Of a DNA stretch of 64,000 nt, positions 25,403-35,350 are shown piece by piece. Both the position numbers and the translations under genes were made by a program. Under the pieces are notes generated by a model. It saw only the letters and a list, made by a program, of their open reading frames with translations. It had not been told where the DNA came from and searched no databases. The DNA is from Thermococcus sibiricus MM 739 (GTDB taxonomy: Archaea; Methanobacteriota_B; Thermococci; Thermococcales; Thermococcaceae), in contig NC_012883.1 of NCBI RefSeq assembly GCF_000022545.1, positions 62,001 through 126,000 on the forward strand, given 5' to 3'. Positions within the stretch are counted from its first letter, which is position 1. Each line of letters begins with the position of its first letter.

Positions 25403-25695
25403 CCATCCAATAGTTCTAAAAGGCCTGCACACTCTATTATTTTTGTAGCAATCTCTTTTCCCACTTCAATGTCCGTTAATTCTTTTACAATGATCTTTCC
25501 ACTTGGGTATATACTGACCTCATACTTTTCAACTACAGCAATGGCCAACATTTTTGGAATAACACTTTTTATTTGATATCCTCTCTCTTTCAAGCACTCT
25601 GTGGTTCTCTTTAAGTCCAAAGTAACTTCTTTGTCCCATGAGTAGGGCTGCACTATTACCCCTTTCATTGTGGTGCATGGTTTTGAGATTATCAT
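25399..25695 (-). CDS. Small conserved protein, possible TBP-like fold
   Basis: About 98 residues from ATG 25695, which follows [25 protein letters not shown] and a following amphipathic helix recall half of a TATA-binding-protein fold; this is a weak likeness seen by eye. The longer frame to 25809 overlaps the glycosyltransferase promoter and is not needed. Its stop overlaps the lon stop by four bases, convergently. Function unknown. Confidence 0.55.
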   Translation of the reverse strand: MIISKPCTTMKGVIVQPYSWDKEVTLDLKRTTECLKERGYQIKSVIPKMLAIAVVEKYEVSIYPSGKIIVKELTDIEVGKEIATKIIECAGLLELLDG

Positions 25696-25811
25696 CCTAT
25701 CACCACATTCGATTTGAAGTGGCCTGTTTTTATCAGTTTCTACCCATTTTTGAGTATTGAAAAGGTAATCACTCGCCCGAAATGTTAAAAATAATATTTC
25801 GAACTTCAATC

Positions 25812-26858
25812 ATGTTGCTTGAAATACTACTAGGCATAATCTTTCTCTGGGATGGCTATTTCTTTGTCAACTACCTAATTAGTCTTTTAACTCCATATAA
25901 AACTCGGATGTGGGCCCCCTCTGTAACCATTCTTATTCCAGCTTATAATGAGAGTGGGACAATACTGCACTCTATAAAATCAGCCCTTTCTCAGGACTAT
26001 CCCAAACTCGAAGTCATTGTGGTTGATGATGGCAGTGAAGATGACACATTTGAAAAGGCAAATTCTATCAAAGATTCAAGACTCAAGGTTTTCAGAAAGA
26101 AACACGAAGGAAAAGCAAAGGCTTTGAATTTTGGTCTCCAAAGAACCAGTGGAGAAATAATAACTACTATCGACGCGGATACATTATTAGCGCCAAATGC
26201 AATTAGGGAATTGGTTAAACGTATTTATTCAAAGGAAATTGTAGGAGCTGGAGGTCAAATTCGAGTTCTTGGTAGTTCTTTTCTTGAAAGAGCCCAAGAT
26301 GTTGAACATTTTAGAATAGCCATGTTTAGAAGAGCTAAGGAACTTGAAGATCTAAGTGTTGCTCCAGGTCCACTCTCTGCTTTTAGAAAAACTATCTTGA
26401 GAGAAATTGGAGGGTTTGTTGAAAGCAAAGTTGAGGATTATGCAACCACAAAAGCGATTAAAAAGTTAGGGAAAGTTGTTTATGCTCCAAAGGCGAAAGC
26501 TTATGTAAAGATGCCAAGCAAACTTTCAGAGTTGTGGGTACAAAGAAAAAGATGGTTTTTGGGAGATTTGGAGCATTTAGGAGGAGGATTTGAAAAAGAA
26601 CTTCTTTTCCTTATCTTAGGCGATTTTATCGCATTTTTAGATATAATTATTCCCATTGCTCTGACACTCACAGGGAAGTTTGGTTTACTTCTACTCTTTA
26701 TTGGGTATGAAATTCTAACTGCCTTAATCCCCACACTTGTTGAGGGAGGATCTCTTTTGAATGCCATGTTCTTTCCTATATTTTTATGGTTTTGGGCAGT
26801 TTTTTACTTGGTTTTGCACCTCTATGGATATTTGTTGAAAATCCATCATAACCTTTAA
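25812..26858 (+). CDS. Membrane-bound family 2 glycosyltransferase
   Basis: About 348 residues: one N-terminal membrane helix (LLEILLGIIFLWDGYFF), a GT-A catalytic domain with TILIPAYNESG, VVDDGSEDDT, the DXD-like IDADTLL, the acceptor motif VEDYATT and QRKRW, and about three C-terminal membrane helices. It processively or singly adds sugars to a lipid or polysaccharide at the membrane, as in cellulose/hyaluronan synthase-like enzymes. No ribosome binding site precedes ATG 25812 and a TATA-like AAAAATAATATT lies 12-25 bases upstream, so the mRNA may be leaderless. Confidence 0.85.
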   Translation: MLLEILLGIIFLWDGYFFVNYLISLLTPYKTRMWAPSVTILIPAYNESGTILHSIKSALSQDYPKLEVIVVDDGSEDDTFEKANSIKDSRLKVFRKKHEGKAKALNFGLQRTSGEIITTIDADTLLAPNAIRELVKRIYSKEIVGAGGQIRVLGSSFLERAQDVEHFRIAMFRRAKELEDLSVAPGPLSAFRKTILREIGGFVESKVEDYATTKAIKKLGKVVYAPKAKAYVKMPSKLSELWVQRKRWFLGDLEHLGGGFEKELLFLILGDFIAFLDIIIPIALTLTGKFGLLLLFIGYEILTALIPTLVEGGSLLNAMFFPIFLWFWAVFYLVLHLYGYLLKIHHNL

Positions 26859-26867
26859 AAAATGAAG

Positions 26868-26895
26868 CTCTATATAGATTATATACTCTATATAG
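26868..26895 (+). promoter_or_regulatory. Tandem CTATATAG palindromes upstream of PiT gene
   Basis: CTCTATATAG occurs twice, at 26868-26877 and 26886-26895, an 18-base period. Each contains the perfect 8-base palindrome CTATATAG. They lie 22-50 bases before the phosphate transporter start and overlap the likely TATA box, so a dimeric repressor binding both could control the gene. The regulator is unknown. Confidence 0.4.
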
Positions 26896-26916
26896 TAAAT
26901 TGAGAAGGAAGGAGAA

Positions 26917-27837
26917 ATGGACTGGATTCTATTCCCAGCTCTTTTTATGGCATGGGCCGTGGGAGTTAATGATAGTGCAAAAGTAGTTGGCACTGCTGTG
27001 GGATCTGGGTTATTGGGGTTTAAGAAGGCTGTTTTTGTTATTGTAGTATTTACAACTATGGGGGCCGTTTTTGGTGGAGGCGGTGTTTCTGGAACTATCA
27101 GTGAACTGGCCAAAGGTTTGGATGCCTATTCAATAGGAATAATCCTTTTTAGTGCCGCAGTGGCCGTTACTCTAGCGAGCATAAGAGGGTTACCGATTTC
27201 TACAACCCAATCAATCGTGGGAGGATTAGCGGGAGCGGCACTAACATTTAATTTGATGGTAAAGTGGGAGATACTTTTCAAAATAGTGCTTGCATGGGTT
27301 TTGTCTCCATTGGCGGCTGCTTTTTTAGCAATCATGGTTTATGAGGTTTATGTAAAGCTCTTTAAGAAAATAAAACAAATTCAGCTCCTTGAGGCAATGT
27401 ATAAGTGGCTTGTCTTTATAGCAGTTGCATTTTCTGCTTTCAATCTGGGGGCAAATGAGCTCTCTAATGTAGTTGGTTTGATGGAAGCCATAGGTATTGA
27501 CGGCCCATTTAAGCTCGTTCTTTCCTTGACTCTAGGATTTGGAGCACTAACTTTTAGCCATGAGGTGATCATGAGTATTGGTAAAAAGCTGACACCCCTT
27601 GATCCTCTTTCGGCATTTTCATCACAGTTTGCTTCAGCCATAGCAGTGACTACTGCAAATCTTTTTGGTCTTCCAGTTAGCTCAGGTCAGGCAGTTGTGG
27701 GAGGGGTAGCGGGGCTTGGTTACCATTTGGGCAACCCCATTAATTGGGGCTTGATTAGAAGCATAGTATTGAGCTGGATTTTTGCTCCATTGATTTCTGG
27801 GATTCTAACGTACCTGCTTTTGGGCTTACTTCCGTAG
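26917..27837 (+). CDS. PiT-family inorganic phosphate transporter
   Basis: 306 residues and about nine or ten helices. The duplicated PiT signature is seen as AVGVNDSAKVVGTAVGSG near residue 15 and FNLGANELSNVVGL in the second half. LPISTTQSIVGG and LPVSSGQAVVGG form the paired re-entrant repeats. The family imports phosphate (sometimes sulfate) with Na+ or H+. A GGAAGGAG ribosome binding site precedes the ATG. Tandem CTATATAG palindromes in the promoter suggest regulation. Confidence 0.9.
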   Translation: MDWILFPALFMAWAVGVNDSAKVVGTAVGSGLLGFKKAVFVIVVFTTMGAVFGGGGVSGTISELAKGLDAYSIGIILFSAAVAVTLASIRGLPISTTQSIVGGLAGAALTFNLMVKWEILFKIVLAWVLSPLAAAFLAIMVYEVYVKLFKKIKQIQLLEAMYKWLVFIAVAFSAFNLGANELSNVVGLMEAIGIDGPFKLVLSLTLGFGALTFSHEVIMSIGKKLTPLDPLSAFSSQFASAIAVTTANLFGLPVSSGQAVVGGVAGLGYHLGNPINWGLIRSIVLSWIFAPLISGILTYLLLGLLP

Positions 27838-27878
27838 GTTTTTAAACTCAAAAATTTGAAACATTGGTGGTGGAGAAA

Positions 27879-29621
27879 ATGAGTGAGTTTAGATTTGAAA
27901 TAAAAGCGAGAGATGCTGCTGGAAGAATTGGAAAGATGGAGGTCAATGGTAAAAAACTTGAGACCCCAGCTATAATGCCCGTTGTAAACCCCAAACAGCT
28001 CATAGTAACTCCTAAAGAACTGGAACAAATGGGATTTGGCATTATTATCACAAATTCATATATCATATACAAAGATGAAACCCTCAAGGAAAAGGCCCTT
28101 GAAAAGGGCATCCATAGACTCTTAGGTTATAATGGCATAATTGAAGTTGATTCCGGAAGTTTTCAGCTCATGAGGTATGGTGGGATAGATGTAACCAATA
28201 GGGAAATAATAGAATTCCAACATAGAATTGGGGTAGATATTGGGACTTTTCTTGATATTCCCACTATTCCAGATGCTCCAAGAGAAAAAGCAGAGGATGA
28301 TCTAAAAATAACTCTGGAAAGAGCAAAAGAGGCCGAGAGAATTAAAGAAATAGCAATGAATGCTGCTATACAGGGTTCAACTTACCCAGATTTGAGAATC
28401 CGTGCTGCCAAACAGCTTAGTGAAATGAATTTTGAAGTTCATCCAATCGGCGCAGTGGTTCCCCTAATGGAAGCCTACAGATATCGAGATCTAGTTGATG
28501 TTGTTATCGCTTCAAAAATAGGATTAAGGCCAGATAGACCGGTTCACCTTTTTGGAGCAGGCCACCCAATGGTATTTGCGCTGGCTGTGGCAATGGGGGT
28601 GGATCTCTTTGATTCAGCAAGTTATGCGCTATATGCAAAAGATGATCGGTATATGACTCCTGAAGGGACAAAAAGGCTCGAAGAACTTGAGTATTTTCCA
28701 TGCTCATGTCCGGTTTGTTCTAGCTATACTCCACAAGATCTCAAAGAAATGCCTAAAGAGGAGAGAACCAGGCTCTTAGCTCTTCACAATCTTTGGATTA
28801 TTAGAGAAGAGCTTAATAGGGTAAAACAGGCCGTGAAAGAGGGGACTTTGTGGGAATTGGTGGATGAACGTGCTAGATCCCATCCAAAGATGTTTGCGGC
28901 ATATAAGAGGCTTTTAAACTATGGGGATTACTTAGAGGAGAATGAACCAGTAACAAAAGCTTCTGCATTTTTCAAAATAAGTGAAGAGATACTGAAAACT
29001 CCGGTGCCTTTAAGAGCAAAAATACGAGCTGAAAGAGTCCGTAGAAAATTCCAAAATACCTTAGAACATCCGATTTTTGGTGAAATTCCAAAATATCTGA
29101 TTTTAACATTTCCGTTTGCACAAAGCGAGGGTGAAGAGGATTTTTCCATAAAAAGGCCAACTAAAGAAGAAGCCCAGTTATATGTTCAGGCAGTTGCTGA
29201 ATACCAGTTTGGTGAAGGAGCTTCTGAGGCATTTAAAGATGTTTTTGTAGAACTTTCGAGAAAAACAGGGATGCCAAGGCAGATAAAAGCTAAAGGACAA
29301 CATGTAGCAACATTTAGAGCTGATGACGGCTTTTTAACTTTAGGAATTGAAGGAGCCAAAAGACTTCATGCCATTCTTCCATATCCTAGAATGAGAGTTA
29401 TAGTTAATGATGATGCGGAACCATTTGCAAAGAAAGGTAAGAGCGTATTTGCCAAGTTTGTGATTGGTGCAGATGAAAGGATAAGACCTTATGATGAGGT
29501 TTTGGTTGTTAATAAAAACGATGAACTTCTAGCAACTGGTCAGAGCTTATTAAATGGTAGAGAACTCAAAGTTTTTCAACAGGGATTGGCAATAAAAGTT
29601 AGACGTGGGATAGAGAAGTGA
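27879..29621 (+). CDS. tgtA: Archaeosine tRNA-guanine transglycosylase
   Basis: ArcTGT exchanges guanine-15 in the tRNA D-loop for preQ0, the first step to archaeosine. The 580-residue protein has the TIM-barrel catalytic domain with VDSGSFQLMRYGG (Asp91), QGSTYPDLR, and a zinc site formed by CSCPVC and a later His in LLALHN. The C-terminal extension ends in a PUA domain (MRVIVNDDAEPFAKKGKS...RPYDEVLVVN). ATG 27879 follows GGTGGTGG; the frame upstream to 27864 consists of that site. Confidence 0.95.
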   Translation: MSEFRFEIKARDAAGRIGKMEVNGKKLETPAIMPVVNPKQLIVTPKELEQMGFGIIITNSYIIYKDETLKEKALEKGIHRLLGYNGIIEVDSGSFQLMRYGGIDVTNREIIEFQHRIGVDIGTFLDIPTIPDAPREKAEDDLKITLERAKEAERIKEIAMNAAIQGSTYPDLRIRAAKQLSEMNFEVHPIGAVVPLMEAYRYRDLVDVVIASKIGLRPDRPVHLFGAGHPMVFALAVAMGVDLFDSASYALYAKDDRYMTPEGTKRLEELEYFPCSCPVCSSYTPQDLKEMPKEERTRLLALHNLWIIREELNRVKQAVKEGTLWELVDERARSHPKMFAAYKRLLNYGDYLEENEPVTKASAFFKISEEILKTPVPLRAKIRAERVRRKFQNTLEHPIFGEIPKYLILTFPFAQSEGEEDFSIKRPTKEEAQLYVQAVAEYQFGEGASEAFKDVFVELSRKTGMPRQIKAKGQHVATFRADDGFLTLGIEGAKRLHAILPYPRMRVIVNDDAEPFAKKGKSVFAKFVIGADERIRPYDEVLVVNKNDELLATGQSLLNGRELKVFQQGLAIKVRRGIEK

Positions 29622-29688
29622 GCCCCTTTCTGGCCTTTTAACACAATCTTTTTATTTTTGTAATAGGTAATTAAAAAGAGGTGGAAAT

Positions 29689-31356
29689 ATGGCTAAAGTC
29701 GGTATTGTTTATGGAGAATCTAGTACTGATTATTTCACTTTTATCGTTGACCCTCAAAACATGCCTAACTTTGGGGAATTTGTGGTGGTTAAGAATAGAA
29801 ATGGAGATGAAGTTCTAGCCGTTGTTAAAGGGGTTAGGAACATCAACTGGCTCATGGGTGTAGGAAAAGGGAGTTATGATTATATTGAAAAAACTGTAAA
29901 CGTATTTTCTAAGGGTGTTCTCGATAAAAGCGAGTCAATAATTGCCAGTGCTAAAGTTTTAGGGGTTCTCAGAACTAAGGAGGATATAGAAAATGGAAAC
30001 TTTGAATTCAGGCAGAGGCCAAATAGAGTTCCGATAAAACCTGGTGAGGTTGTAGAGCGAGCCAAAGATGAAGATTTAGAGAGAATATTTTCCAATGGTC
30101 ATATAAAAATTGGTCGACTTTTAGCTAGAGAGAATGTTGAGGTAGGATTGGATGTAAATAAGCTTGTTTCAAGGCATTTTGCTGTTTTGGCCGTCACTGG
30201 TGCGGGTAAATCAAACACCATAGCAGTGCTTTCAAAGGAAATTGTAGACAACACAAAAGGTACTATTGTAATTTTGGATCCTCATGGAGAGTATTCAAGA
30301 CTGTCATGGAAAAATGCAAAAGTTAATACTATAAAGGCCACTATAGATCCAGCAAAAATAAAGGTGAGTGAGTTTGCAACACTTCTCGGTGTTGCAGAGA
30401 ACGCTTCACTCCAAAGAAGATTTTTAAGCTTAGCTTATTACACTGTTAAGTGGGAAGCGAGAAATTCATCAAAAATTTTGGGTGGAATTGCTTTTGTAGA
30501 TGCATTAGAACAAAAAATTGAAGAATGGATCAGGGCATATGAGAGTAGGGAGAGAGGGGAGGATGTCGTCATCAATTATTATGATCCTCAAGGTAATTTG
30601 CTTCCTAGAAAAATTCAGTCTAAAGACTTGGATTCTTTAATAAGGTTAAAAGATTATCTCCAAGAGCTTAAAGCCAATTTTAGGGAGTTTATAAAGCTGG
30701 GGAACATACTATCGGAAATCACCCCGGCCATGGTCAATGTTATAGATTTAAGTGGTATGGAAGAGGATCAAATGATTGCGTTGGCCTCTTATCTGTTAAG
30801 AGGAATCTTGAAGTATCGTGTAAGATATATGAAGGCAGTAAACATGGGAGACTCTCCAAAAATAAAGGAAACTAAAGAAAAGTTTCCAGCACTAACAAAA
30901 CCAATCCTTGTTATAGTCGAAGAGGCCCATATTTTCGCACCCCGTGAATACAAAACCCAAGCCGCCCACTGGTTAGGCAAAATAGCTAGAGAAGGGAGAA
31001 AATTCGGTATAGGCTTGGGAATAGTCTCTCAAAGACCCAAAAAACTTGATGATGACATATTGAGCCAAACAAATACAAAAATAATCCTTCGTTTGGTTGA
31101 ACCACATGACCAAAGGTACGTGCAGCAAGCAAGCGAACAGATAAGTGAAGATTTACTTTTAGATATAGCATCGCTTGGGATTGGTGAAGCAGTCATTGTG
31201 GGGTTTGCAATACCATTGCCGGCCATGGTGAAGATATACAGCTTTAAAGAAGATTTTAACGGTTATTACGGTGGCGGTGATATTGATATTGTGAAAGAAT
31301 GGGGAGAGATAGAAGAAGAAAGTGAAATAAACTTGGAAGATCTTGCAGGTGAATGA
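29689..31356 (+). CDS. herA: DNA end-resection helicase HerA
   Basis: HerA is a hexameric FtsK/HerA-type bidirectional helicase that works with NurA, Mre11 and Rad50 to resect double-strand breaks. The 555-residue protein has an N-terminal HAS-barrel (residues 1-130), Walker A in AVTGAGKSNT near residue 170, Walker B in VIVEEAHIFAP near 408, and the arginine-finger region SQRPKKLDDDILSQ. A GAGGTGG binding site precedes ATG 29689. The stop overlaps the mre11 start area, placing it first in a four-gene operon. Confidence 0.95.
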   Translation: MAKVGIVYGESSTDYFTFIVDPQNMPNFGEFVVVKNRNGDEVLAVVKGVRNINWLMGVGKGSYDYIEKTVNVFSKGVLDKSESIIASAKVLGVLRTKEDIENGNFEFRQRPNRVPIKPGEVVERAKDEDLERIFSNGHIKIGRLLARENVEVGLDVNKLVSRHFAVLAVTGAGKSNTIAVLSKEIVDNTKGTIVILDPHGEYSRLSWKNAKVNTIKATIDPAKIKVSEFATLLGVAENASLQRRFLSLAYYTVKWEARNSSKILGGIAFVDALEQKIEEWIRAYESRERGEDVVINYYDPQGNLLPRKIQSKDLDSLIRLKDYLQELKANFREFIKLGNILSEITPAMVNVIDLSGMEEDQMIALASYLLRGILKYRVRYMKAVNMGDSPKIKETKEKFPALTKPILVIVEEAHIFAPREYKTQAAHWLGKIAREGRKFGIGLGIVSQRPKKLDDDILSQTNTKIILRLVEPHDQRYVQQASEQISEDLLLDIASLGIGEAVIVGFAIPLPAMVKIYSFKEDFNGYYGGGDIDIVKEWGEIEEESEINLEDLAGE

Positions 31357-31358
31357 TA

Positions 31359-32681
31359 ATGAAATTTGCCCATATAGCAGACCCTCATCTTGGGAGGGAA
31401 CAGTTTCAGCAACCTTTTAGATATAGAGATTATCTTGAGGCATTTAAGCAGGCCATAGAAAGGGCAATAGAAGAGAAGGTTGATTTTATCCTTCTTGCAG
31501 GTGATCTCTTTCACGTTAGTAAACCTTCCCCTAGGGCTATCAGGGATGCGGTGGAAGTATTGGGTGTTGCAAAGAAAAAAGATATACCAATTTTTGCAAT
31601 AGAAGGAAACCATGACAAGACAATAAGGGAAACTTCAATCTATGACTTACTTGAACACTTAGGCCTGATTTACACCATAGGAATAAAGAAAACTCCAAGA
31701 GAGGGTGAGTTTCAGAGGAGCATTAAAAAGGGGAATTTATATCTTGTTTATGGAGTTTTTGGAGATATTGAGATTTACGGATTAAGGCATAACAACAGGT
31801 GGCAACTTATCAAAAATGGTCAGAATATATTGAAGACTCTTTTCAAAGGACGACCCAATTCGATCTTAATGCTCCATCAGGCCATTGATTATCTCGCCGA
31901 AGGTACACCGTATAAAGATGCTTTTGATTTAAAGCTTAGTGAAATACCCGATGGGTTTGGATATTATGCATTGGGCCATATTCACATGAAAAAAGAACTT
32001 AAGAAAGGAGAAAGTGGGCTTTCAGGGGATATTATATATCCCGGTTCTCTGGAAAGAACTGAAATTAGAGAGGCGAGTCACAGGATAGTTTATGATAGGA
32101 AGCTAACTCTTAAAAAGCTTGAAGAGAATATTAAGGGTTTTTACATTGTTGAAGACTTTGAACCTCAATTTGTAGAGATAAATACTCGGCCGTTCTACAA
32201 CGTTCTAATAAAGGGAAATTCCAAATCAGAACTTAAAAATAAGGTCTCTGAGATTAAAAATTATGTTGAAAGGGATAGTATAGTCATTATAACTCTTGAA
32301 GGGGTTGTTAGAGGGGGAGTTCATGTAAATGAGTTCTATGACCTTCTGAAGGATTGGGAGCTGGCATATTACAATTTCAATAATAGAGTGTCCTCAGAGG
32401 CTATAGGAGTGGATCCAACGAAAACCGTTGACGAGCTTTTAGATGAGATATTATCTGATTTTGAGAAAGAAGTATTCTCACAGCTTGTTAGCGAACCAAA
32501 GTATTTTTCAGAGGAACTTGATAATTTTGTTGTTTGGTTAATGGACAAGTACAAGCATTCCAAAATCTCAGAGAAAAAGGGGTCTGGTGAGGAAAAGGCC
32601 GAAGATGAAAAAGAAAAGAGCAGACCCAAACCAAAACCACCGAAAGTTGGTACAATCGATGCGTGGCTTGGAATGAGGTGA
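31359..32681 (+). CDS. mre11: DNA repair nuclease Mre11
   Basis: Mre11 is the Mn-dependent exo/endonuclease of the Mre11-Rad50 complex. The five phosphodiesterase motifs appear in order: ADPHLG, LAGDLFH, EGNHDK, LMLHQAID and LGHIHMKK. The C-terminal 100 residues form the Rad50-binding helix region and a Lys/Pro-rich tail. About 440 residues. I chose ATG 31359 (MKFAHIADPH) over ATG 31353, which overlaps the herA stop; both are within the same coupling site. Confidence 0.95.
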   Translation: MKFAHIADPHLGREQFQQPFRYRDYLEAFKQAIERAIEEKVDFILLAGDLFHVSKPSPRAIRDAVEVLGVAKKKDIPIFAIEGNHDKTIRETSIYDLLEHLGLIYTIGIKKTPREGEFQRSIKKGNLYLVYGVFGDIEIYGLRHNNRWQLIKNGQNILKTLFKGRPNSILMLHQAIDYLAEGTPYKDAFDLKLSEIPDGFGYYALGHIHMKKELKKGESGLSGDIIYPGSLERTEIREASHRIVYDRKLTLKKLEENIKGFYIVEDFEPQFVEINTRPFYNVLIKGNSKSELKNKVSEIKNYVERDSIVIITLEGVVRGGVHVNEFYDLLKDWELAYYNFNNRVSSEAIGVDPTKTVDELLDEILSDFEKEVFSQLVSEPKYFSEELDNFVVWLMDKYKHSKISEKKGSGEEKAEDEKEKSRPKPKPPKVGTIDAWLGMR

Positions 32682-32686
32682 GAAAA

Positions 32687-35350
32687 ATGAGGATAAGATC
32701 CCTTAAAATAAAAAATTTTAGAGCTCATGAAAATTCTCATGTGGAGTTTAATGATGGAATTAATTTGATAATCGGCCAGAATGGTTCTGGAAAGAGTTCA
32801 ATTCTTGAAGCAGTATTTGCTAGCCTTTATTTAGGCCATGGGAGTTTTCCAAGAGGATATAAAAAAGTAAATACAAGAATTGGAAAATCTGGGTTTGAAC
32901 TCGTTTTGAAGTTTGAGCATAATGGAAAAAATTATGAAATTGTTAGGAAATCCAATGGAGAGAGCTATCTGAAAGAAAATGGAGGAGTTTTACACGAGAA
33001 GGATAGTGACATAGCTAGATGGAGTGAGAGATATCTTTATCCCCTCCATGTGTTTAGAAATGCCTTATATATAAGACAGGGAGAAATAGAAAACATTCTT
33101 GTTGATGAGGATGTGAGGGAAAAGGTCCTCAGAAAAGTGTTAGGAATTGAGGATTTTGAAAATAGTGCTAACAATGCCCAGGAAGTCCTTAGAGAATTAA
33201 GAAAGAAAAGAGAATATCTGGAGAAGTTAATTCAGGCTTCAGGAGATATCCAAAATAAAATTAAAGAACAAGAGAAAAGACTTGGGGAGGTTATACATAA
33301 GATCAATGAACTCAGAAAGAAAGAAATTGAAACAGCAGAGAAGCTTTCTGCAGTCTCTAAAAGATACGAAGAACTCAAGGAGATTAAGGAAATATTAACC
33401 CAAAAGGAAAAAGAAAAACTCTCAGTTGAAGGTTCAATGAAGAAGCTCGAGGCGGATATAAAAAATACTAGAGATAGAATTGCAGAACTTGAAAAAGAAC
33501 TCAGGGTCTTGAGGGATAAAGAAGGTCGTTTAAAGGAGATAGAATGGGTGAAAAAAGAATATGAAACATTAAATGCTCTAATGGTAAAAAGAAAAGAGCT
33601 GCAGGAAATTGAATTAAGAAAAAGCCGTTTAGAGGAAAGAATCAAAGTCTTGCAAAAGCAAATACAAGAACTTGAGTCAAAATCTGAAGAGCTTGAAGAG
33701 ACTAAGAAACTTGAAAAAAAGCTTTTAGATGATTATAATGTGCTAAAAACATTTGCAGAAACTTATGATATGGTGCGACAGCTGGTTGTTGAGAAGGAGA
33801 AGTACTCAACGGAGCTTGAGAAGGCAGGTTATACCAAGGAAAAACTTGTTAATGAAATTAAAAATGTTGAAAAGGCAAAAAAAGAGTTGAAAGAGGTTGA
33901 AGATAAGATTCTCACGTTAAAAGGCGAACTTAATGGACTGGATAAAATTGAGAAGAGCTTGAGAGATAATGTATCAAAGTTAGAGGGAGCAAAAGAATGT
34001 CCTCTCTGTAAGAGGCCAATAGAGGAGCATGAAGAAGGAGAAATTAAGAGAGAATACACTGCCGAACTTGCCAAGATTGAAAAGAAAAAGGAAGAGATTG
34101 CTGAAGCGCTGAGAAAAGCTTTGAAAAGAAAAACAGAGCTTGAAAAAATCAGGAATAATGAAAGTAAGCTTATTAAACTTCACAAGACTCTTGAATTCTT
34201 GGAAAATGTTGAAAGCAAACTTGAAAAATATAACATCGAAGAACTAAAGAAGAAAACTGAAGAGTTTGAGAAGGTAAGAGAAAGAGTCATTGAAGTAAAG
34301 AAGGAAATAATTAGAGTAAACAAGGAATTAGAAAAACTGAATGAGTTTAAAAATGAGAAAGAAACTCTTCTGCGGAAATTAGGGGATCTTGAAAGAAAAA
34401 AGGCAGAGGTTTTGCATGAAATTGAAGAAAAGGGTTTTGAATCTTTTGAGGATGTGGAAAAGAGACTAAAAGAGTTGGAGCCTCTCTACAAGGAGTATAT
34501 ATCTCTCAGTAATGTTCCACAAGAAATCCAAATCCGGGAAAAAAGGCAAGAGTTGCTTGAAACAACGCTTAAAGATAAGGAAAAAGACCTTAATCTAACT
34601 AAAAATGTATTTAAAATGCTTTCTAAGGAGATAGAAGAATTAAAAGTCAGATTCACCGTAGAGGAATTTGAGAAGATCAGCAAGGAATATCTTTCTTTGT
34701 CCAGTCTGCATGCTGCTGTACTTAAGGAGATTGAAGGGAATGAAAACCTAAAAGAAGAAGTTGCCAGGAATTTAGAGGATTTAAAAAGACAATTAGAAGC
34801 AATTAAGAAGGCCAAAGAAGAATCGGAGCTTATAGAAAAAATGATGGCAGATATGAAAGTTTTAAGAGAAAAACTGCTTAAGCTAAAAGCAGAAGCTGAA
34901 AGGAGAGGTTTAAGTGAAGTGGAGAGGGTTGCCAGTGAACTTTTCTCTGATATGACGGAGAGAAAGTATCAGGGAATAAAAATCATTAGAGAAAAAAAGT
35001 TTGGCAGGGAGAGGATAAGGATAGTTGTTCTTTACCAAGGGCAAGAAGAGGAGATTGATTTCTTAAGTGGTGGGGAGAGAATTGCTTTGGGGCTATCCTT
35101 TAGATTGGCTCTGTCTCTTTACAAAGTTAAAAACATGGAACTTCTGATTTTAGATGAACCAACTCCATTCTTAGATGAAGAGAGGAGGAAAAAACTGGTT
35201 GAGATAATAACCCAGCACTTGAGAAAAATCCCACAGGTGATAATAGTATCGCATGATGAAGAACTTAAAGATGCTGCTGATTATGTGATTAGGGTTTCTC
35301 TTATCGGGGGAAAGAGCAACGTAGAGGTGGAAAGCCTTGGCACGTATTAG
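32687..35350 (+). CDS. rad50: DNA repair ATPase Rad50
   Basis: Rad50 is an SMC-like ATPase that bridges DNA ends. The N-terminal ATPase lobe has Walker A GQNGSGKSS near residue 35, followed by a coiled coil of about 600 residues with the CPLCKRP zinc hook near its centre (residue about 440). The C-terminal lobe has the LSGGERIALGL signature and Walker B LLILDEPTPFLD. About 887 residues, standard for archaeal Rad50. GAGGTGAG precedes ATG 32687, six bases after the mre11 stop. Confidence 0.96.
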   Translation: MRIRSLKIKNFRAHENSHVEFNDGINLIIGQNGSGKSSILEAVFASLYLGHGSFPRGYKKVNTRIGKSGFELVLKFEHNGKNYEIVRKSNGESYLKENGGVLHEKDSDIARWSERYLYPLHVFRNALYIRQGEIENILVDEDVREKVLRKVLGIEDFENSANNAQEVLRELRKKREYLEKLIQASGDIQNKIKEQEKRLGEVIHKINELRKKEIETAEKLSAVSKRYEELKEIKEILTQKEKEKLSVEGSMKKLEADIKNTRDRIAELEKELRVLRDKEGRLKEIEWVKKEYETLNALMVKRKELQEIELRKSRLEERIKVLQKQIQELESKSEELEETKKLEKKLLDDYNVLKTFAETYDMVRQLVVEKEKYSTELEKAGYTKEKLVNEIKNVEKAKKELKEVEDKILTLKGELNGLDKIEKSLRDNVSKLEGAKECPLCKRPIEEHEEGEIKREYTAELAKIEKKKEEIAEALRKALKRKTELEKIRNNESKLIKLHKTLEFLENVESKLEKYNIEELKKKTEEFEKVRERVIEVKKEIIRVNKELEKLNEFKNEKETLLRKLGDLERKKAEVLHEIEEKGFESFEDVEKRLKELEPLYKEYISLSNVPQEIQIREKRQELLETTLKDKEKDLNLTKNVFKMLSKEIEELKVRFTVEEFEKISKEYLSLSSLHAAVLKEIEGNENLKEEVARNLEDLKRQLEAIKKAKEESELIEKMMADMKVLREKLLKLKAEAERRGLSEVERVASELFSDMTERKYQGIKIIREKKFGRERIRIVVLYQGQEEEIDFLSGGERIALGLSFRLALSLYKVKNMELLILDEPTPFLDEERRKKLVEIITQHLRKIPQVIIVSHDEELKDAADYVIRVSLIGGKSNVEVESLGTY

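Noticed and set aside
33232-34815. Ser/Phe-rich minus-strand frames opposite rad50
   Set aside because: Antisense shadows of a Lys/Glu-rich coiled coil; no ribosome binding sites.
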